A stretch of 64,000 nt of DNA from Reticulitermes speratus. Its lineage: Eukaryota > Arthropoda > Insecta > Blattodea > Rhinotermitidae. Below the pieces are notes generated by a model. The model saw only the letters and a list, made by a program, of their open reading frames with translations. It made no database searches and had not been told where the DNA came from. Positions 1 through 10,005 of the stretch are shown in pieces. Location: NCBI GenBank assembly GCA_021186555.1, contig JAJKFL010000014.1:42554700-42618699 (forward strand), in the 5' to 3' direction. The stretch's first letter is position 1; the number at the start of each line of letters is the position of its first letter. A program made the translations under genes and the position numbers.

Positions 1-255
1 TTAAAATACATTCGTCTATAGTGCAATTGTGTCTTGTGCGTTCGAGTTAGTATCATTATCTTAGTTCTATCTGATCAGAGCTGCGCATGAGTTTGAGTTT
101 AGGCAGAGGCGGAAGTTGGATGCTAATTACTAGCAACCGACGTCTTCCAGTTAAAAATACATTCGGCTATAGTGCAATTGTGTCTTGTGCGTTCGAGTTA
201 TTATCATTATCTTTGATCTATCTGATCAGAGCAGCTCATGATCTGACTTTAGGCT
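1..255 (+). repeat. Direct repeat, two ~100-bp copies 150 bp apart
   Basis: A block starting TTAAAATACATTCGTCTATAG at position 1 recurs at 151 with few changes, and both copies run through a TCTGATCAGAGC segment. The first copy touches the window edge, so the array may continue to the left. I do not recognise the family. Confidence 0.8.
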
Positions 256-688
256 TGTTATAACGGAAGACCGAGCAAGTGCCAACCGGATAATGCGACA
301 GCCTCACGTATCTCTCCCTCAGTTTGTTCAAAGGCTTAAGAACAAGGCCAATTACGGCAAGGACACGCGACAACACAAACAGCGAATAACAATGCAATGT
401 CGAGGCATCTCAGTTACACACTGCTTGTCACATCAGAGCAATATCCGTTAGTGGCTGTCTGCGGTGACGCCTTACATAGCTTACACTGCGTCCTCATTCC
501 TCTCCACTATTATCTGCGTCTGGGAAATTACCTAAATTGCATTAAATGACTTTACCAACAATTTCACGACCATCGGAATAAGAAGATGGGTTACGCTGCA
601 TAATGTGTTGCTGTAAGCTGACATTTAAGGGCAGTTTATAAGAGTTAATACAGAACTATCAGGCTTATAACCAAGCCCACGTGCATTA
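256..688. other. Unassigned stretch
   Basis: No open frame, repeat family or RNA gene could be supported here. Confidence 0.5.
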
Positions 689-1302
689 TACAGTTAAAGA
701 CGCACGTAAGGGTTCCGTTCCTGTAACATTTACGTAGCCCAAAATTTACGTAAGTCGGAATTTACCCCGCCCCCACTTACCTATCGGTCATGTATACGTT
801 TTTACAATATATATGTCCATGTTTAAAATTTTATTTATATCAGTTTTATATAAAACACACAAAGTACAATAATTTAATAATTACATTATTAATAATTAAA
901 ATATTATTTTTCTGCCAACGGCGCAACAGCCCCTAGGGGGCCTAGGCCTCCTCATTGTCGAGGCTTGACGATCACACTCAGACACACCTCACTCGGTAGG
1001 ACTCCTCTGGACGAGTGATCAGCCCGTCGCAGAGACCTCTACCTGACAACACACAACACTCACAACAGACAGACATCCATGCCCCCAGTGGGATTCGAAC
1101 TCACAATCCCAGGAAGCGAAAGGCCGAAGATCCACGCCTTAGACCGCACGGCGCCACTGGGATCGGCAAATAACAATATTAATAATATATAATATAGGCC
1201 TACATAATTATATTACCAATTAACAACATCAGTAATTAGTAATTTTTACGTAAGTCTGAGTGCACGCAAGTCGCACATTACGTAACCCGGCAACTGTCTG
1301 TA
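689..1302 (+). mobile_element. Family-D TIR element (MITE-like), copy 1, carrying a SINE-A
   Basis: The ends read TACAGTTAAAGACGCACGTA and, on the opposite strand, TACAGACAGTTGCCGGGTTA. Both lead into variants of TTTACGTAAGTC. The same backbone occurs at 15746-16330, which fixes the boundaries. TA dinucleotides at both ends suggest a Tc1/mariner-type TA duplication. There is no transposase. The body is interrupted by a reverse SINE-A at 904-1164. Confidence 0.6.
904..1164 (-). mobile_element. SINE-A (Leu-tRNA-like head), full length
   Basis: On the minus strand it begins GCCGATCCCAGTGG and continues through an A-box-like GCGGTCTAAGGCG segment, as in tRNA-Leu. A B box GAGTTCGAATCC follows, then the family body CAGGTAGAGGTCTCTGCGACG, ending in an A-rich tail. 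The head is tRNA-derived but has no proper acceptor stem, so it is not a functional tRNA gene. It is inserted in the family-D element. Confidence 0.9.
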
Positions 1303-1394
1303 CTAAAACAATCACTTTTCGTTCTGAGAATCATATGACATTCATAAAGACGCCGTGTGGGGAAAACGCGGACTCCTTTTAACCTTAATGCAAA

Positions 1395-1662
1395 TGATAC
1401 GTACAGTTACAATCCGGGGTTCGAATCCCGAGAACGGAAAGATATTTTTCTCTTCTCAAAATCGTCCAGACCCGCTCTGGGCCCCACCCAGCCTCTTATT
1501 CAATTTGTACCTGGGTTCCTTCTTGCGGGTAAAGCGGCCGAGGCGTGACGTTGGCCAATCACCTGCATCTAGTGCAGACGTTAGGAATAAGTGGACCTAT
1601 ACCTCTGCTTTCCCTATACGACTTCGTGGCGTGGGCAGGAACAGCCTTACCTTTACCTTTAG
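1395..1662 (+). mobile_element. SINE-B-like copy, diverged
   Basis: A B box GGGTTCGAATCCCG is followed by the SINE-B body: CCGTCCAGACC-like, CCCAGCCTC, a GGTACCGGG-like segment, GGGTAAAGCGGCC, ending in CTTTACCTTTAC. The tRNA-like head is poorly preserved and the body differs from the other copies, so it may be a subfamily. Confidence 0.7.
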
Positions 1663-1699
1663 TTTTCTACACACGGTTATATATATATATATACTTTAA

Positions 1700-2328
1700 A
1701 TGGTTAATACAACACATCGAAATACATAACAGCATAAATGGACGACGAACTAAGACATTCAGTCATATCTTCAGTACAGGAGAAGTCCTCTGTTATTTAC
1801 ACTTACCAAAGCTATGGACCTGTCACGTTACCAGACAACTGCAGAGGTGACGCCACAATCGCATCTCTCCGGACACAGTGCGGAGTAATACCGTTCAAGT
1901 CCAAGGACACAGCGTGCCTCTAAACGTGTTCCTGAGCATGGCAGCTTATTTCGCAGACGACACCCGATCACCAGCTTCTAAGCAGGATTCGTACCTTCTA
2001 AAAATATTCCTCAACACACCACAGACTTGATGCATTGAAATATTGGTAATTTTTTTTAGAATAATATTTTTTAGCTCTTGCCAGGGAGGGGGATTTTTTC
2101 AAATAAACTCTATACTTCATTCTCCCCAACTGGATATAATGATTCATATTCAAATATACAGATCTAGAGGTCAAAAGTCGTGCGTATTCAACCATCTGCC
2201 GAATACCCCTTTTTACGGCAGCCGTTGAGAAGTTGGCTGTGTGGTCTGTGGCTCTGTCCCTCTTATTCTGCTAATTTTCTAAAGAACGATGCCAGGCTGA
2301 AGCGAACATAGTTAGAGAAATTTGTTTC
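1700..2328. other. Unassigned stretch
   Basis: AT-rich sequence. Short open frames exist but have no recognisable domain and no codon structure. Confidence 0.5.
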
Positions 2329-2336
2329 TTCTAAAA

Positions 2337-2858
2337 CAGTGGTCTTCAACCTGAGGTACGCGTACCCCCGGGGGTACGCGAAGACATCTTAGCGGGCACG
2401 TACAATAAAAACAAAATAAATATATTATTTCATGATAAACACTGAATAATCAGGGCCAGATTTAAGTTTAGCCACAAGAGACCGGACGTAAGGACATGCG
2501 ATTTGGGAGCGCCATTTCTCTCTCTCTCTCTCTCCTTTATGCGATTCTTATCTGGGCGGCTAGTTTCATTTTATTCCACACAGTGCATATAATTTTGCTT
2601 TGCTAAAATACCTTTGTTCCTTTATTAATTTTTATACGATAGACAATAATATATTTGTTATTTAATAGCTTGACTCTCCTTTTTCTCATTTAAAACTTAT
2701 TATTTAATACATTATTTTGGATGTAATTTATTTAACTTATTTTAGATGTAGATTATAGACTGTGTATAACTTGAATTATGTACCAACAACTTTGGGGTAC
2801 AAAGTTGAAGAGAAATAATATGTGGGGGTACGCGAACAAAAAATGTTGAATACCGCTG
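2337..2858 (+). mobile_element. hAT-like non-autonomous element, copy 1
   Basis: It starts CAGTGGTCTTCAACCTGAG and ends, on the opposite strand, CAGCGGTATTCAACATTTTT. These fit hAT TIRs of the CAGTGGTTCTCAACCTG type. Flanking 8-mers TTCTAAAA and TGCTAGAA agree at 6 of 8 positions with an NTCTAGAN-like target. The body contains a (TC)n run near 2518. A second copy in the opposite orientation lies at 44519-45051. No transposase remains. Confidence 0.8.
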
Positions 2859-2866
2859 TGCTAGAA

Positions 2867-3450
2867 CACGAGTCCTATGACGTTTCGCGCACTCACTGCA
2901 CACCAGACTCCAATTTCCAAGGTCATTCAAACGAACTTGATGAACTGCATGGGGACTCTCGGAGTACAAATGTCCCTTACCGTGACTGCTTACGTTTCCA
3001 CTTAACGTGAAACAAGCTACTTTATAAAAGCACCGCAAATGAACATTCCTTGTTCAACATAATACATTTCTCGCGCACACTATCCACCTACTGTGTGTGA
3101 CTTATTACACACAACTGACCGCCAGCCTCACGTACAAGCTCTTATAGACGAGGAAAGTCTCAGCAGTTTCGCCTTGGCAAAGGGACATCGTATTTTCTTA
3201 CGCCTAGATGCACTATTAAAGATACACCCTGTACATCTCAGTAATATTTAAAAATTCAGGCCCTACATGTCACACAAAACACAATGCCTTTCCAAAGCAA
3301 AGACAAGCATGCTAATTCAGTTTTAAGGAATTAATCGTTACTGGGGAAGTCACAGGAAGAGAAATGGCTAAATACAGTGTGTGGGCAAAATGGAGAACGT
3401 CTTTAATGTTAAGACGGGTGGTAATACTGTATTGTAAAGCGTGGCACTAA
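2867..3450. other. Unassigned stretch
   Basis: Nothing recognisable apart from short random open frames. Confidence 0.5.
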
Positions 3451-3464
3451 GACGGTCACTATAA

Positions 3465-3758
3465 AAGGTAACGGTAAAGGTAAAGTTTACCCTACAACAG
3501 GCCATGAAGGCCCAGAGGGGGAGTAGAGGTATACCTGTACTCTTTCTTTAACCCTGACACTAGATGGGGATGGGTGGTCAACGCCACGCCCCGGCCGATT
3601 TACCCTCGGCAAATAGACCCGGTACCCATTGTACAGGAGGCTGGGTGAGCCCCAGGGCCGGTCTGGACGGCTGCGAAAAATCTCGCCCCCACCGGGATTC
3701 GATCCCCGGATCGTCCAGCCCGTAGCGAGTCGCTATACTGACTGAGCTATCGCGGCCC
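3465..3758 (-). mobile_element. SINE-B, full length
   Basis: Read on the minus strand it starts GGGCCGCGATAGCTCAGTC, with an A box TAGCTCAGT and a B box GGATCGAATCC. The conserved body CCGTCCAGACCGGCCC follows, and it ends in a (CTTTAC)n tail. TCACTATA flanks both ends and may be a short TSD. This is one of the best-preserved SINE-B copies in the window. Confidence 0.9.
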
Positions 3759-3779
3759 AAAACAATCACTATATGAGAA

Positions 3780-4267
3780 TAAACTAAGCGCTGGGAGCAA
3801 GGCACGCTTACAGACAGAAAAACATATTTGGAAAATATCCTGAAATTTCAGTGTTTCCCAAACTACAAAGGGAAAAATAAAACTAGGGTAATAGTGCGTT
3901 TCGCCTTGGAGCTAGTAAGTTTTGTAAAGAAAGCAAGTGAATTACGTCGAACACTGTAAGTGCCGATAAGTGCAACAGCAAACAGAGACGCAAGAACAAC
4001 AACAGACAATTGATGTGTCAACAGCAAGTCGTTTGTCGCACTCAGCCACGCTGTCAACCCCTCACCCCCTGTATTTGATTACTTACGACCTTCACCCCTT
4101 TCCCACCCTCTTCAAGCCATTTTATTTTATTTAACTTCGGGGCGTTAACAAAAGTCACCCACCAAAACTCGACAAGAGGTTTAGCCGAAACGCCGTGTAC
4201 ACATTACTAACACGCTTAAATCTGTTGTGTGTGTTGCATTCACATGCTTTCTGCGGTGTCTGTACAT
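3780..4267. other. Unassigned stretch
   Basis: No supported gene or repeat. Confidence 0.5.
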
Positions 4268-4892
4268 GTTACAGTTACAACCCGACATCCCTTAAAACCC
4301 CAAGTCACTAGGTGAAACTAGTTCCAACAAAGCGCTGTCGTCAATACTATTAAGTAGTTGCTTCTAGAATTGACTGTCTACTGTTAGTAAAATGTAGTAA
4401 TAACCGATAGGTTACGTTACGTTACGTTACGTTAGGTTAGTTTAGGTTTGGTTTGGTTAGGTTAGATTAGGTTAGGTTTAGGTTAGGTTAGGTTAGTTTA
4501 GGTTTGGTTAGGTTACGTTACGTTTGGTTACGCTAGGTTAGGCTAGGTTAGGTTAGGTTAGGTTTGGTTAGGTTTGGTTAGGTTAGTTTAGGTTTGGTTA
4601 CGTTACGTTTGGTTACGCTAGGTTAGGTTACGTTAGGTTTGGTTAGGTTAGGTTAGTTTAGGTTTGGTTAGTTTAGGTTTGGTTAGGTTACGTTACGTTA
4701 GGTTAGGTTAGTTTTGGTTGGGCTAGTTTAGGTTTGGTTAGGTTAGGTTAGGTGAGGTTAGTTTAGGTTTGGTTAGGTTAGGTTAGGTTAGTTTAGGTTT
4801 GGTTAGGTTACGTTAGGTTAGGTTAGGCTTCGTTGGAACTAATTTTACCTAGTAAGATCGGGTTTTAACGGATTTCGGGTTGTCACTGTAAC
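4268..4892. mobile_element. Terminal-inverted-repeat element enclosing a TTAGG-like array
   Basis: About 66 bp at 4268-4333, starting GTTACAGTTACAACCCGAC, is repeated in inverted orientation at 4827-4892, with roughly 80-85 percent identity by eye. Between the arms lie about 70 bp of unique sequence and a long array of GGTTA-type pentamers. The arrangement looks like a foldback or MITE element that has captured or amplified a telomere-like repeat. No transposase is visible and no certain TSD was found. Confidence 0.7.
4404..4830 (+). repeat. Degenerate (TTAGG)n telomere-type array
   Basis: About 80 tandem GGTTA/GGTTT/CGTTA/GTTTA pentamers and hexamers. TTAGG is the usual insect telomere unit. 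Here it is interstitial, degenerate and bounded by inverted repeats, so it is not a chromosome end. Confidence 0.9.
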
Positions 4893-5134
4893 ATCACTAC
4901 ACAGCAATGTTCCGCTTATCTGGATCACGATGTTCAGGCAACTCATGCGAGACCCGGCGAGCAGAACCTTCTGTCCCCTGGCTTATTTCTGTTACACAGA
5001 GGCGTCTGGCCATACTAAGTACACAACAAGATGGCTACATTAAAAATTTAAACTTAAAACTTGAACAGTCAGGTACTTCCTCTGCCTGTATGTTTTTCTC
5101 TCCGAACTCTTAAAAACTACTTTTGACAGACACA

Positions 5135-5305
5135 TTCGGTAGAACTCCCAGGATGGGCGATCGGCTCCCAAACATACCGCTACCAACATAGGACAACACA
5201 AAAAGGAAAACACGCGGATATGTATACGAACGTCCCTAGTGGAATTCGAACCCGCGATCCCAGACTTCTATGCAGCATGAGTCTTACAGCACGCGGTCAA
5301 ATTAA
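5135..5305 (-). mobile_element. Diverged tRNA-headed SINE remnant
   Basis: On the minus strand a B-box-like GGGTTCGAATTCC follows GACCGCGTGCTGTAAGACTC, then ACTAGGGACG. The layout resembles SINE-A, but the body does not clearly match. It is truncated on the head side by the element starting at 5319. Confidence 0.4.
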
Positions 5306-5375
5306 CGGGCTACAGGTTAATTAATTTTATTTCAATCCAACAAATGCACTAGACTTTCTTTCAATGATTTCTTGT

Positions 5376-5416
5376 CCCTACATATGTTTCGGCATACCTT
5401 GTGCCATCTTCAGGGG
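5376..5416 (-). ncRNA. Hammerhead ribozyme-like motif, core intact (E1 left arm)
   Basis: On the minus strand: CCC, core CTGAAGA, a stem-II hairpin closed by GGCA/TGCC, GAAAC, a 4-nt ATAT loop closed by AC/GT, the cleavage triplet GTA, then GGG pairing with CCC as stem I. One extra T lies between the core and stem II. Stem III is only about 2 bp, as in published Penelope-linked variants. Activity is untested. Confidence 0.65.
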
Positions 5417-5501
5417 ATCGTCGAGAGTTCACAATCTTCAATAAATCAAAAAGAAGAAAAAAAAACAATTGGATGTATTGAAGATTGTGAACTCTCGACG
5501 A

Positions 5502-5544
5502 CCCCCCTGAGGATGGCACAAGGTATGCCGAAACATATGTAGGG
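5502..5544 (+). ncRNA. Hammerhead ribozyme-like motif, core intact (E1 right arm)
   Basis: CCC, CTGAGGA (position 7 of the core is free to vary), hairpin GGCA..TGCC, GAAAC, ATAT, GTA, GGG. It is the mirror image of the copy at 5376-5416, so transcription in either direction would give one motif in sense. Confidence 0.65.
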
Positions 5545-6005
5545 ATAAGAAATCATTGAAAGAAAGTGTAGTGAATTTGTTGGATTGAAATAAATTTAAT
5601 TAATATAAAAATGCACGGTAAATATCGTATAAAGGGCTACAGGTTGTTTGTCAAAGTCTACTCTTTACCAGCCACGGCTCCGTCAGTGCCACGGATAACA
5701 TAACATTAACGCGCTACTCCACGGCATCTATAGCTACCATTTCCACAGACAACCCTTCAATTCATCCGATCGTCCATGTCGTAGCCCTACAGGCATACAA
5801 TGTCATCACAATTTCACTGAATATTCGAGTCATGAATTTGACAAGTTCTTTTAACAGTGAGCTAGATAGATGTTACCGGCAAGGTACGACGCTGAAATGC
5901 CGACAGAAGCATAGGTACCCTTCGATTGCTTCATAACGTCAACTTCCACCTGGCGTAACTATCATGAACTAATCACTAGCGCACTCAAAACCCAAGCGCT
6001 TTATA

Positions 6006-6557
6006 CAGCGTGTTTCATAAGTCCATCCGGGATTTAGAGGCTTTGCCGTGCAGTAGCAAACCCACACATAAGAGATAAAAGCATGCCAACGGATAGAGGA
6101 AATGTAAAAGTTTTTTCGTGACAGATGCGATGGCGTAGTTTCCCGTTTCTCCGCTAGGAGGCAGTGGTGTGCAGACATGGCGTTTTCAGGTGAACAGAAA
6201 GCTTTTTGTGTCCTGCCCTTACTCCCGACCTTACTCCATGTGACTTTTTCTTGTGGGGTTACGTTAAAGATCGTGTTTACGTGCCTCCTTTACCAAGAGA
6301 TTTACCGGAGCTTCGGCTAACAATTATGGATGCAGTTGTTACCATCGACGTTCATATGTTGGAACGTGTGTGGCAGGAGCTAGATTACAGGATTGACGTC
6401 TGTCGAGTCACCAAAGGGGGACATATTGAACATTTGTAAGATAGGTTCAAAACTTGGATATGTACTCTTTTCACTGACATGCTCTCATCCCCCGTGTGTG
6501 ATTTGGCTCCTGAGCTACAGACCTCCGAAATCCCGGAGGGATTTATAAAACACCCTG
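6006..6557 (+). mobile_element. Internally deleted mariner/IS630-type transposon
   Basis: Ends CAGCGTGTTTCATAAGTCC and, on the opposite strand, CAGGGTGTTTTATAAATCCC are inverted repeats, flanked by TA at 6004-6005 and 6558-6559. Between them only the start and the end of a transposase remain (see 6177-6439). Confidence 0.85.
6177..6439 (+). pseudogene. Mariner-type transposase, N-terminal tip fused to C-terminal part
   Basis: An ATG at 6177 opens the frame with MAFSGEQKAFCV, a typical start for this transposase group. After about 12 codons the sequence jumps to the carboxy-terminal region, with LTPDLTPCDFFLWGYVKD, WQELDYRIDVCRVTKGGHIE and a stop at 6437-6439. The two parts are in different frames. 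A large internal deletion, covering the DNA-binding region and most of the catalytic aspartates, therefore inactivated it. TPCDFFLWG is the family signature near the last catalytic acidic residue. Confidence 0.85.
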
Positions 6558-6559
6558 TA

Positions 6560-7250
6560 TGTAAAAGGCAGACAGGAATGCGTGCGTGTGGGTACGTGAG
6601 TTACTGTCTACTGCGACGTATGTTCGGGGGCGGCCCGTATACTGCTCGCAACTATGACAAAGATTTCATAAAAATGAAAGATCAGTCAATAGTACCAACT
6701 TTACAGATGCATCACTACCAGCCATCTCATTCTTGCAATGGCACGTAGCAGACTAGCTACATTATTACATTTAGCCCGCACAAACATCAAAATGTAGCAA
6801 ATCTCTTAAGGATGTTTGCAGTGCCCCTGGAAGAAGTCTTCATTTTTCATCAAGTTCCATGCTTTCTGGGGGGGGGGGGGGGGGTTCGGGGGGAGGGGGG
6901 ATACAAGAAGGAAAGAAAGTAAAATGGAAAGAGAAAGATGGGAGACCCTAATGGATGTCGGCTCAACAGAGGTGCTTCGCCACTCAGCTGGGAGAGAACG
7001 TATAGGGGTGCCCGCCCCCCTTAGAAGTTAGATAGCTCCTTCAATTCTCCCCCCACCTCCCGTCAAAACAGCAAAACAACGAATTCTTCTTTCAAGGGCC
7101 GGAAGACGTGAAGTTGTTTGTTTTCTGTCCGTGATACGCAATCTTCTGGCACGTTAATTGCTAGAGTCCACTTCGAAGCGAAAGATATCGTTGCAGAAGC
7201 GACAGTAAAAGCTACTGCTTAGCGTCCGTCTTTATTTATTCTCATTTATT
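6560..7250. other. Unassigned stretch with a G homopolymer
   Basis: Contains G-rich runs at about 6848-6900, including roughly 17 consecutive G. No gene or repeat family was identified. The homopolymer length may be unreliable. Confidence 0.5.
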
Positions 7251-7251
7251 A

Positions 7252-7838
7252 GTGGGCCGCGATAGCTCAGTCGGTATAGCGACTCACTACGAGCTGGACG
7301 ATCCGGGGATCGAATTCCGGTGGGGGCGAGATTTTCCGCAGCCGTCCAGACCGGCCCTGGGGCCTACCCAGCCCCCTATACAATGGGTATCGGGTCTATT
7401 TCCCGGGGGTAAAGCGGCCGGGGCGTGGGGTTGACCACCCACCCTTATCTAGTTTTTTTTTTCCTATGGCTCAACAGCCCTGATGGGGCCTAAGCCTCCT
7501 CGTTGTTCGATGTTTCGTGATTACACACATTAGACATACCACACTCGGTAGGACTCCTCTGGACGAGTGATCAGCCCGTCGCAGAGACCTCTACCTGACA
7601 ACACACAATAATCACAACAGACAGACATCCATGCCCCCGGCGGGATTCGAACTCACGATGCCAGTAAGCGAGCAGCCGCAGACCGACGCCTTAGACCGCG
7701 CGGCCACTGGGATCGGCACCCTCATCTAGTACCAGGGTTAAAGAAAGAGTACAGCTATACCTCTACTCTCCCTCTGGGCCTTCATGGCCCGTTCTAGGTA
7801 GAACTTTACCTTTACCTGACAGTTTTCAGTACTACAAA
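7252..7838 (+). mobile_element. SINE-B, split by a SINE-A
   Basis: Head GGGCCGCGATAGCTCAGTC with A box and B box GGATCGAATTCC, body to 7453, continuing at 7731-7838 to the CTTTACCTTTACC tail. The interruption is a complete reverse SINE-A at 7454-7717. Removing the insert and one copy of its TSD gives a continuous SINE-B. Confidence 0.92.
7454..7717 (-). mobile_element. SINE-A nested in SINE-B, with 13-bp TSD
   Basis: Flanked by ACCCTTATCTAGT (7441-7453) and ACCCTCATCTAGT (7718-7730), one mismatch. The minus strand runs from GCCGATCCCAGTGGCCGCG to a poly-A tail (T run at 7454-7461). SINE-A was therefore active after this SINE-B copy had inserted. Confidence 0.95.
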
Positions 7839-7839
7839 T

Positions 7840-8370
7840 GTATAGAAGCGACAGCTACTTCACACAACCGAAACGTCGGACGACTCAGCACACACAGACA
7901 CGCTAGCTCATTCCACTTGACATGTCTGGCAATGTTGTGACGAAGTTTGTACCTACTGTCCCCCTCTTAGTAGGTTACTCTGTGGTAAGGACCCTGACAG
8001 TCATCGACTATCCTGATCTTTCCCATCTCCTTCCAAATCCTTACATAGTTGCAATTCATGATCAACTTCTCATGCTTTCAGATGCGTTTTACTACATGCG
8101 ATACACGCACTAAGAAAGACGTCTTTAAATAAACTAGCGATAATAAATGTTAAGCGAGTTTTAACGACAACACGAATTCGGATTGTGATGTTGTGGGTTA
8201 TGACACCGTAAAACCTGGCAGGTCGTTAGCAAAGTTTCGGAGAAATCTAACGCCTCCATCTTGAGGGCAGAAATGGATTTATGTCTTAAAGATGGGTGCA
8301 AGACTACAAGGTGTTACAAAACAGAAGACAACAACGTCAGCAACCTCATTTATACACAAACATACTGTAC
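7840..8370. other. Unassigned stretch
   Basis: Contains CCGAAACGTCGG near 7870, the 3-prime half of a hammerhead-like motif without the CTGANGA half. Otherwise nothing recognised. Confidence 0.4.
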
Positions 8371-8371
8371 C

Positions 8372-8575
8372 ATTTAGCAGTATTATAACCAACAAATGCA
8401 ATTTTAGTATTTCTGTTACACTTATAATACCAAATGAACCAGTGACAGTGAGGTGAACCTACTAGTATACCGTGATGATGGCAGGACCACAGCCGAAACA
8501 TATGTAGGGTAAAAGTGTAACAGAAACACAAAAAGTACATTTGTAGGTTATAATACTGCTAATTGAATTAAAATG
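8372..8575 (+). mobile_element. Hammerhead inverted-repeat element, left-arm ribozyme deleted
   Basis: TAGCAGTATTATAACCAAC at 8375 pairs with the end of the element (GGTTATAATACTGCTA). Only the right arm keeps a hammerhead-like motif. The sequence is very close to the arms of the element at 20197-22316, so this is a short relative lacking the minisatellite. No TSD could be assigned. Confidence 0.65.
8468..8510 (+). ncRNA. Hammerhead-like motif with C3 replaced
   Basis: The core reads GTGATGA instead of CTGATGA. It is followed by GGC..GCC, GAAAC, ATAT, GTA and GGG. Loss of C3 breaks the C3-G8 pair, so self-cleavage is unlikely without compensation. Confidence 0.45.
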
Positions 8576-8579
8576 CCTG

Positions 8580-9086
8580 GAGAAAACAACGTAAAGATAC
8601 TGTACCATATTTCATGCCCTAACCTGGAATAGTTTAATTCTGAAGATTCTAACATGGCGTCACAATAAACAAAGTTCTCAAACTAGAAGCAAGAAAATTA
8701 CTACCAACATTCTGTTAACTCTCCTTTACTGCATGACGATTTGTCTTCATTTGTTTTGACACCAGAAAGGGAAACTATTGGAGAGTGTACAACCAGGGGG
8801 CCGTATTTGAGTCAGCACTGCATTTGTCAGCATTAGCTGCCTGCCTATCTGTTCCCCACATTCTTTCAGTGTTTTCGTTCAACAAAATGAAAAACACATT
8901 GCACAAAGAACAACAAACCATGCCCATGGATGTTGGTATTTCTTACCTAGCACAGAAGATAAACCGCACCCCTTAAGGGGTACTGAGATAACAATGAGGG
9001 GCAAAGAAGCCTGTTCCGAGCAGAACTCAAAAAAACCAAAATATTTGGGCGTCATGTTACACTTACATAACTATATGATTCAAAAA
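8580..9086. other. Unassigned stretch
   Basis: A 63-codon frame at 8785-8976 has no recognisable domain. No repeat was identified. Confidence 0.5.
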
Positions 9087-9591
9087 TACAGTCGAACTCA
9101 GTTATAAAAGCAATCCCATTACAGGCCTGGACACGCCCTTAGGGTTCCAGGAGGTTGAGGCTCGCAGATTTATAGACAATCGGCACATGAAGGTGGTAAG
9201 GTTGTCAGCACTATGCACCGGCCGCTTTTACCCCCAAGGAAATACTCCTGGTACTCATTTCTGTTAGAGGCTGAGTCGATCCCACGGCCATAGTGCGACC
9301 GAAAGGATTATGTTAATGAAAAATTTCAATTATACCCCCGGGAAACGAACCCGCGACCTTCCGGCTTGTAGTGCAGTGCCTCAACCAATTGAGCCACCGT
9401 GTGCCCCCGTCGAACTCGGTTATAACGTCATGAAAGGGACTGTATATTTTGTGTCGTTATAAACGAGTGTTGTTATAACCGAGCAGAACTGTGTTATGGT
9501 TAACAGTGAGGAATTAATTGGTACCACAGAATATCTGACGTTATAAACGAGATGTCGTATTAACCGGTCGTTATAAACGGGTTCGACTGTA
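9087..9591. mobile_element. TA-flanked MITE (CAGTCGAACTC ends), split by SINE-D
   Basis: Ends CAGTCGAACTCAGTTATAA and, on the opposite strand, CAGTCGAACCCGTTTATAAC are inverted repeats next to TA. The body has internal repeats of CGTTATAAACGAG. A second uninterrupted copy of about 175 bp lies at 41224-41398. The ends resemble Tc1/mariner/pogo non-autonomous elements. There is no transposase. Confidence 0.85.
9108..9408 (-). mobile_element. SINE-D nested in the MITE, with 17-bp TSD
   Basis: GTCGAACTCAGTTATAA (9091-9107) and GTCGAACTCGGTTATAA (9409-9425) flank it, one mismatch. The minus-strand head GGCACACGGTGGCTCAATTG has a B box GGGTTCGTTTCC, followed by the SINE-D body (AACCTCCTGGAACCC). 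The (CTTTAC)n tail is absent here: it ends at GGGATTGCTTT. Confidence 0.92.
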
Positions 9592-9796
9592 TGTTGCAGT
9601 TACAGTGAAAAAAAAAGTTTTGCTATTAACTGTGTACTGTAATCGTGCATTATTGAATGTGACATAGGAAGCATACGACGACGACGAACAAATTCAAGAC
9701 GGATACAAAATATTTGTGCTTAGTTCCGTCGATGTAGGTCAAATGATAGGATGATTTAATTTAGAAATCATTCGTTCCTCACACTTGATAACTGAT

Positions 9797-9991
9797 TAAC
9801 TAACTAACTCCATGGGGAAGAGTCCTTCTTGAGAAGCTAACAGGTCGTCATCTAGTCGAGAAATTCCCCGCGTTTTATGAAACCCGAAGGTTCATTACCG
9901 CATTCACAAGATCTCACCACCTGTCCCTATCCTGAGCCAGATCAATCCAGTCCATAATTTCTCATCACATTTCTTGAAGATCCATTGTAAT
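9797..9991 (-). mobile_element. LINE-1 3-prime fragment, 5-prime truncated, with 14-bp TSD
   Basis: ACTTGATAACTGAT occurs perfectly at 9783-9796 and 9992-10005. The minus strand ends in TTAGTTAGTTA, the LINE-1 3-prime tail seen at 39436-39477. The fragment covers the last coding part and the 3-prime UTR. This is a typical target-primed reverse transcription product. Confidence 0.92.
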
Positions 9992-10005
9992 ACTTGATAA
10001 CTGAT

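Larger units (their letters stand above)
5319..5633 (+). mobile_element. Hammerhead inverted-repeat element E1, with 12-bp TSD
   Basis: Perfect 12-bp duplications GGGCTACAGGTT flank it at 5307-5318 and 5634-5645. Two arms of about 120 bp are inverted copies of each other. Each carries the outer box CCAACAAATGCAC (variant on the right) and a hammerhead-like motif. Only the right side has an extra tail with ATGCACGGTAAATAT. That polarity and the TSD indicate retro-insertion rather than a DNA transposon. No coding sequence is present. I infer a non-autonomous Penelope-like relative. Confidence 0.75.

Noticed and set aside
3578-3805. Open frames with GRDSSVSIATRYG at 3578, 7252 and 36147
   Set aside because: Translations of the SINE-B tRNA-like head.
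4404-4830. True telomere or chromosome end
   Set aside because: The repeat is degenerate, short, flanked by ordinary sequence on both sides, and bounded by inverted repeats.
6848-6900. G-quadruplex regulatory element
   Set aside because: The sequence is a G homopolymer with no gene nearby. A structure is possible, but no regulatory role can be supported.
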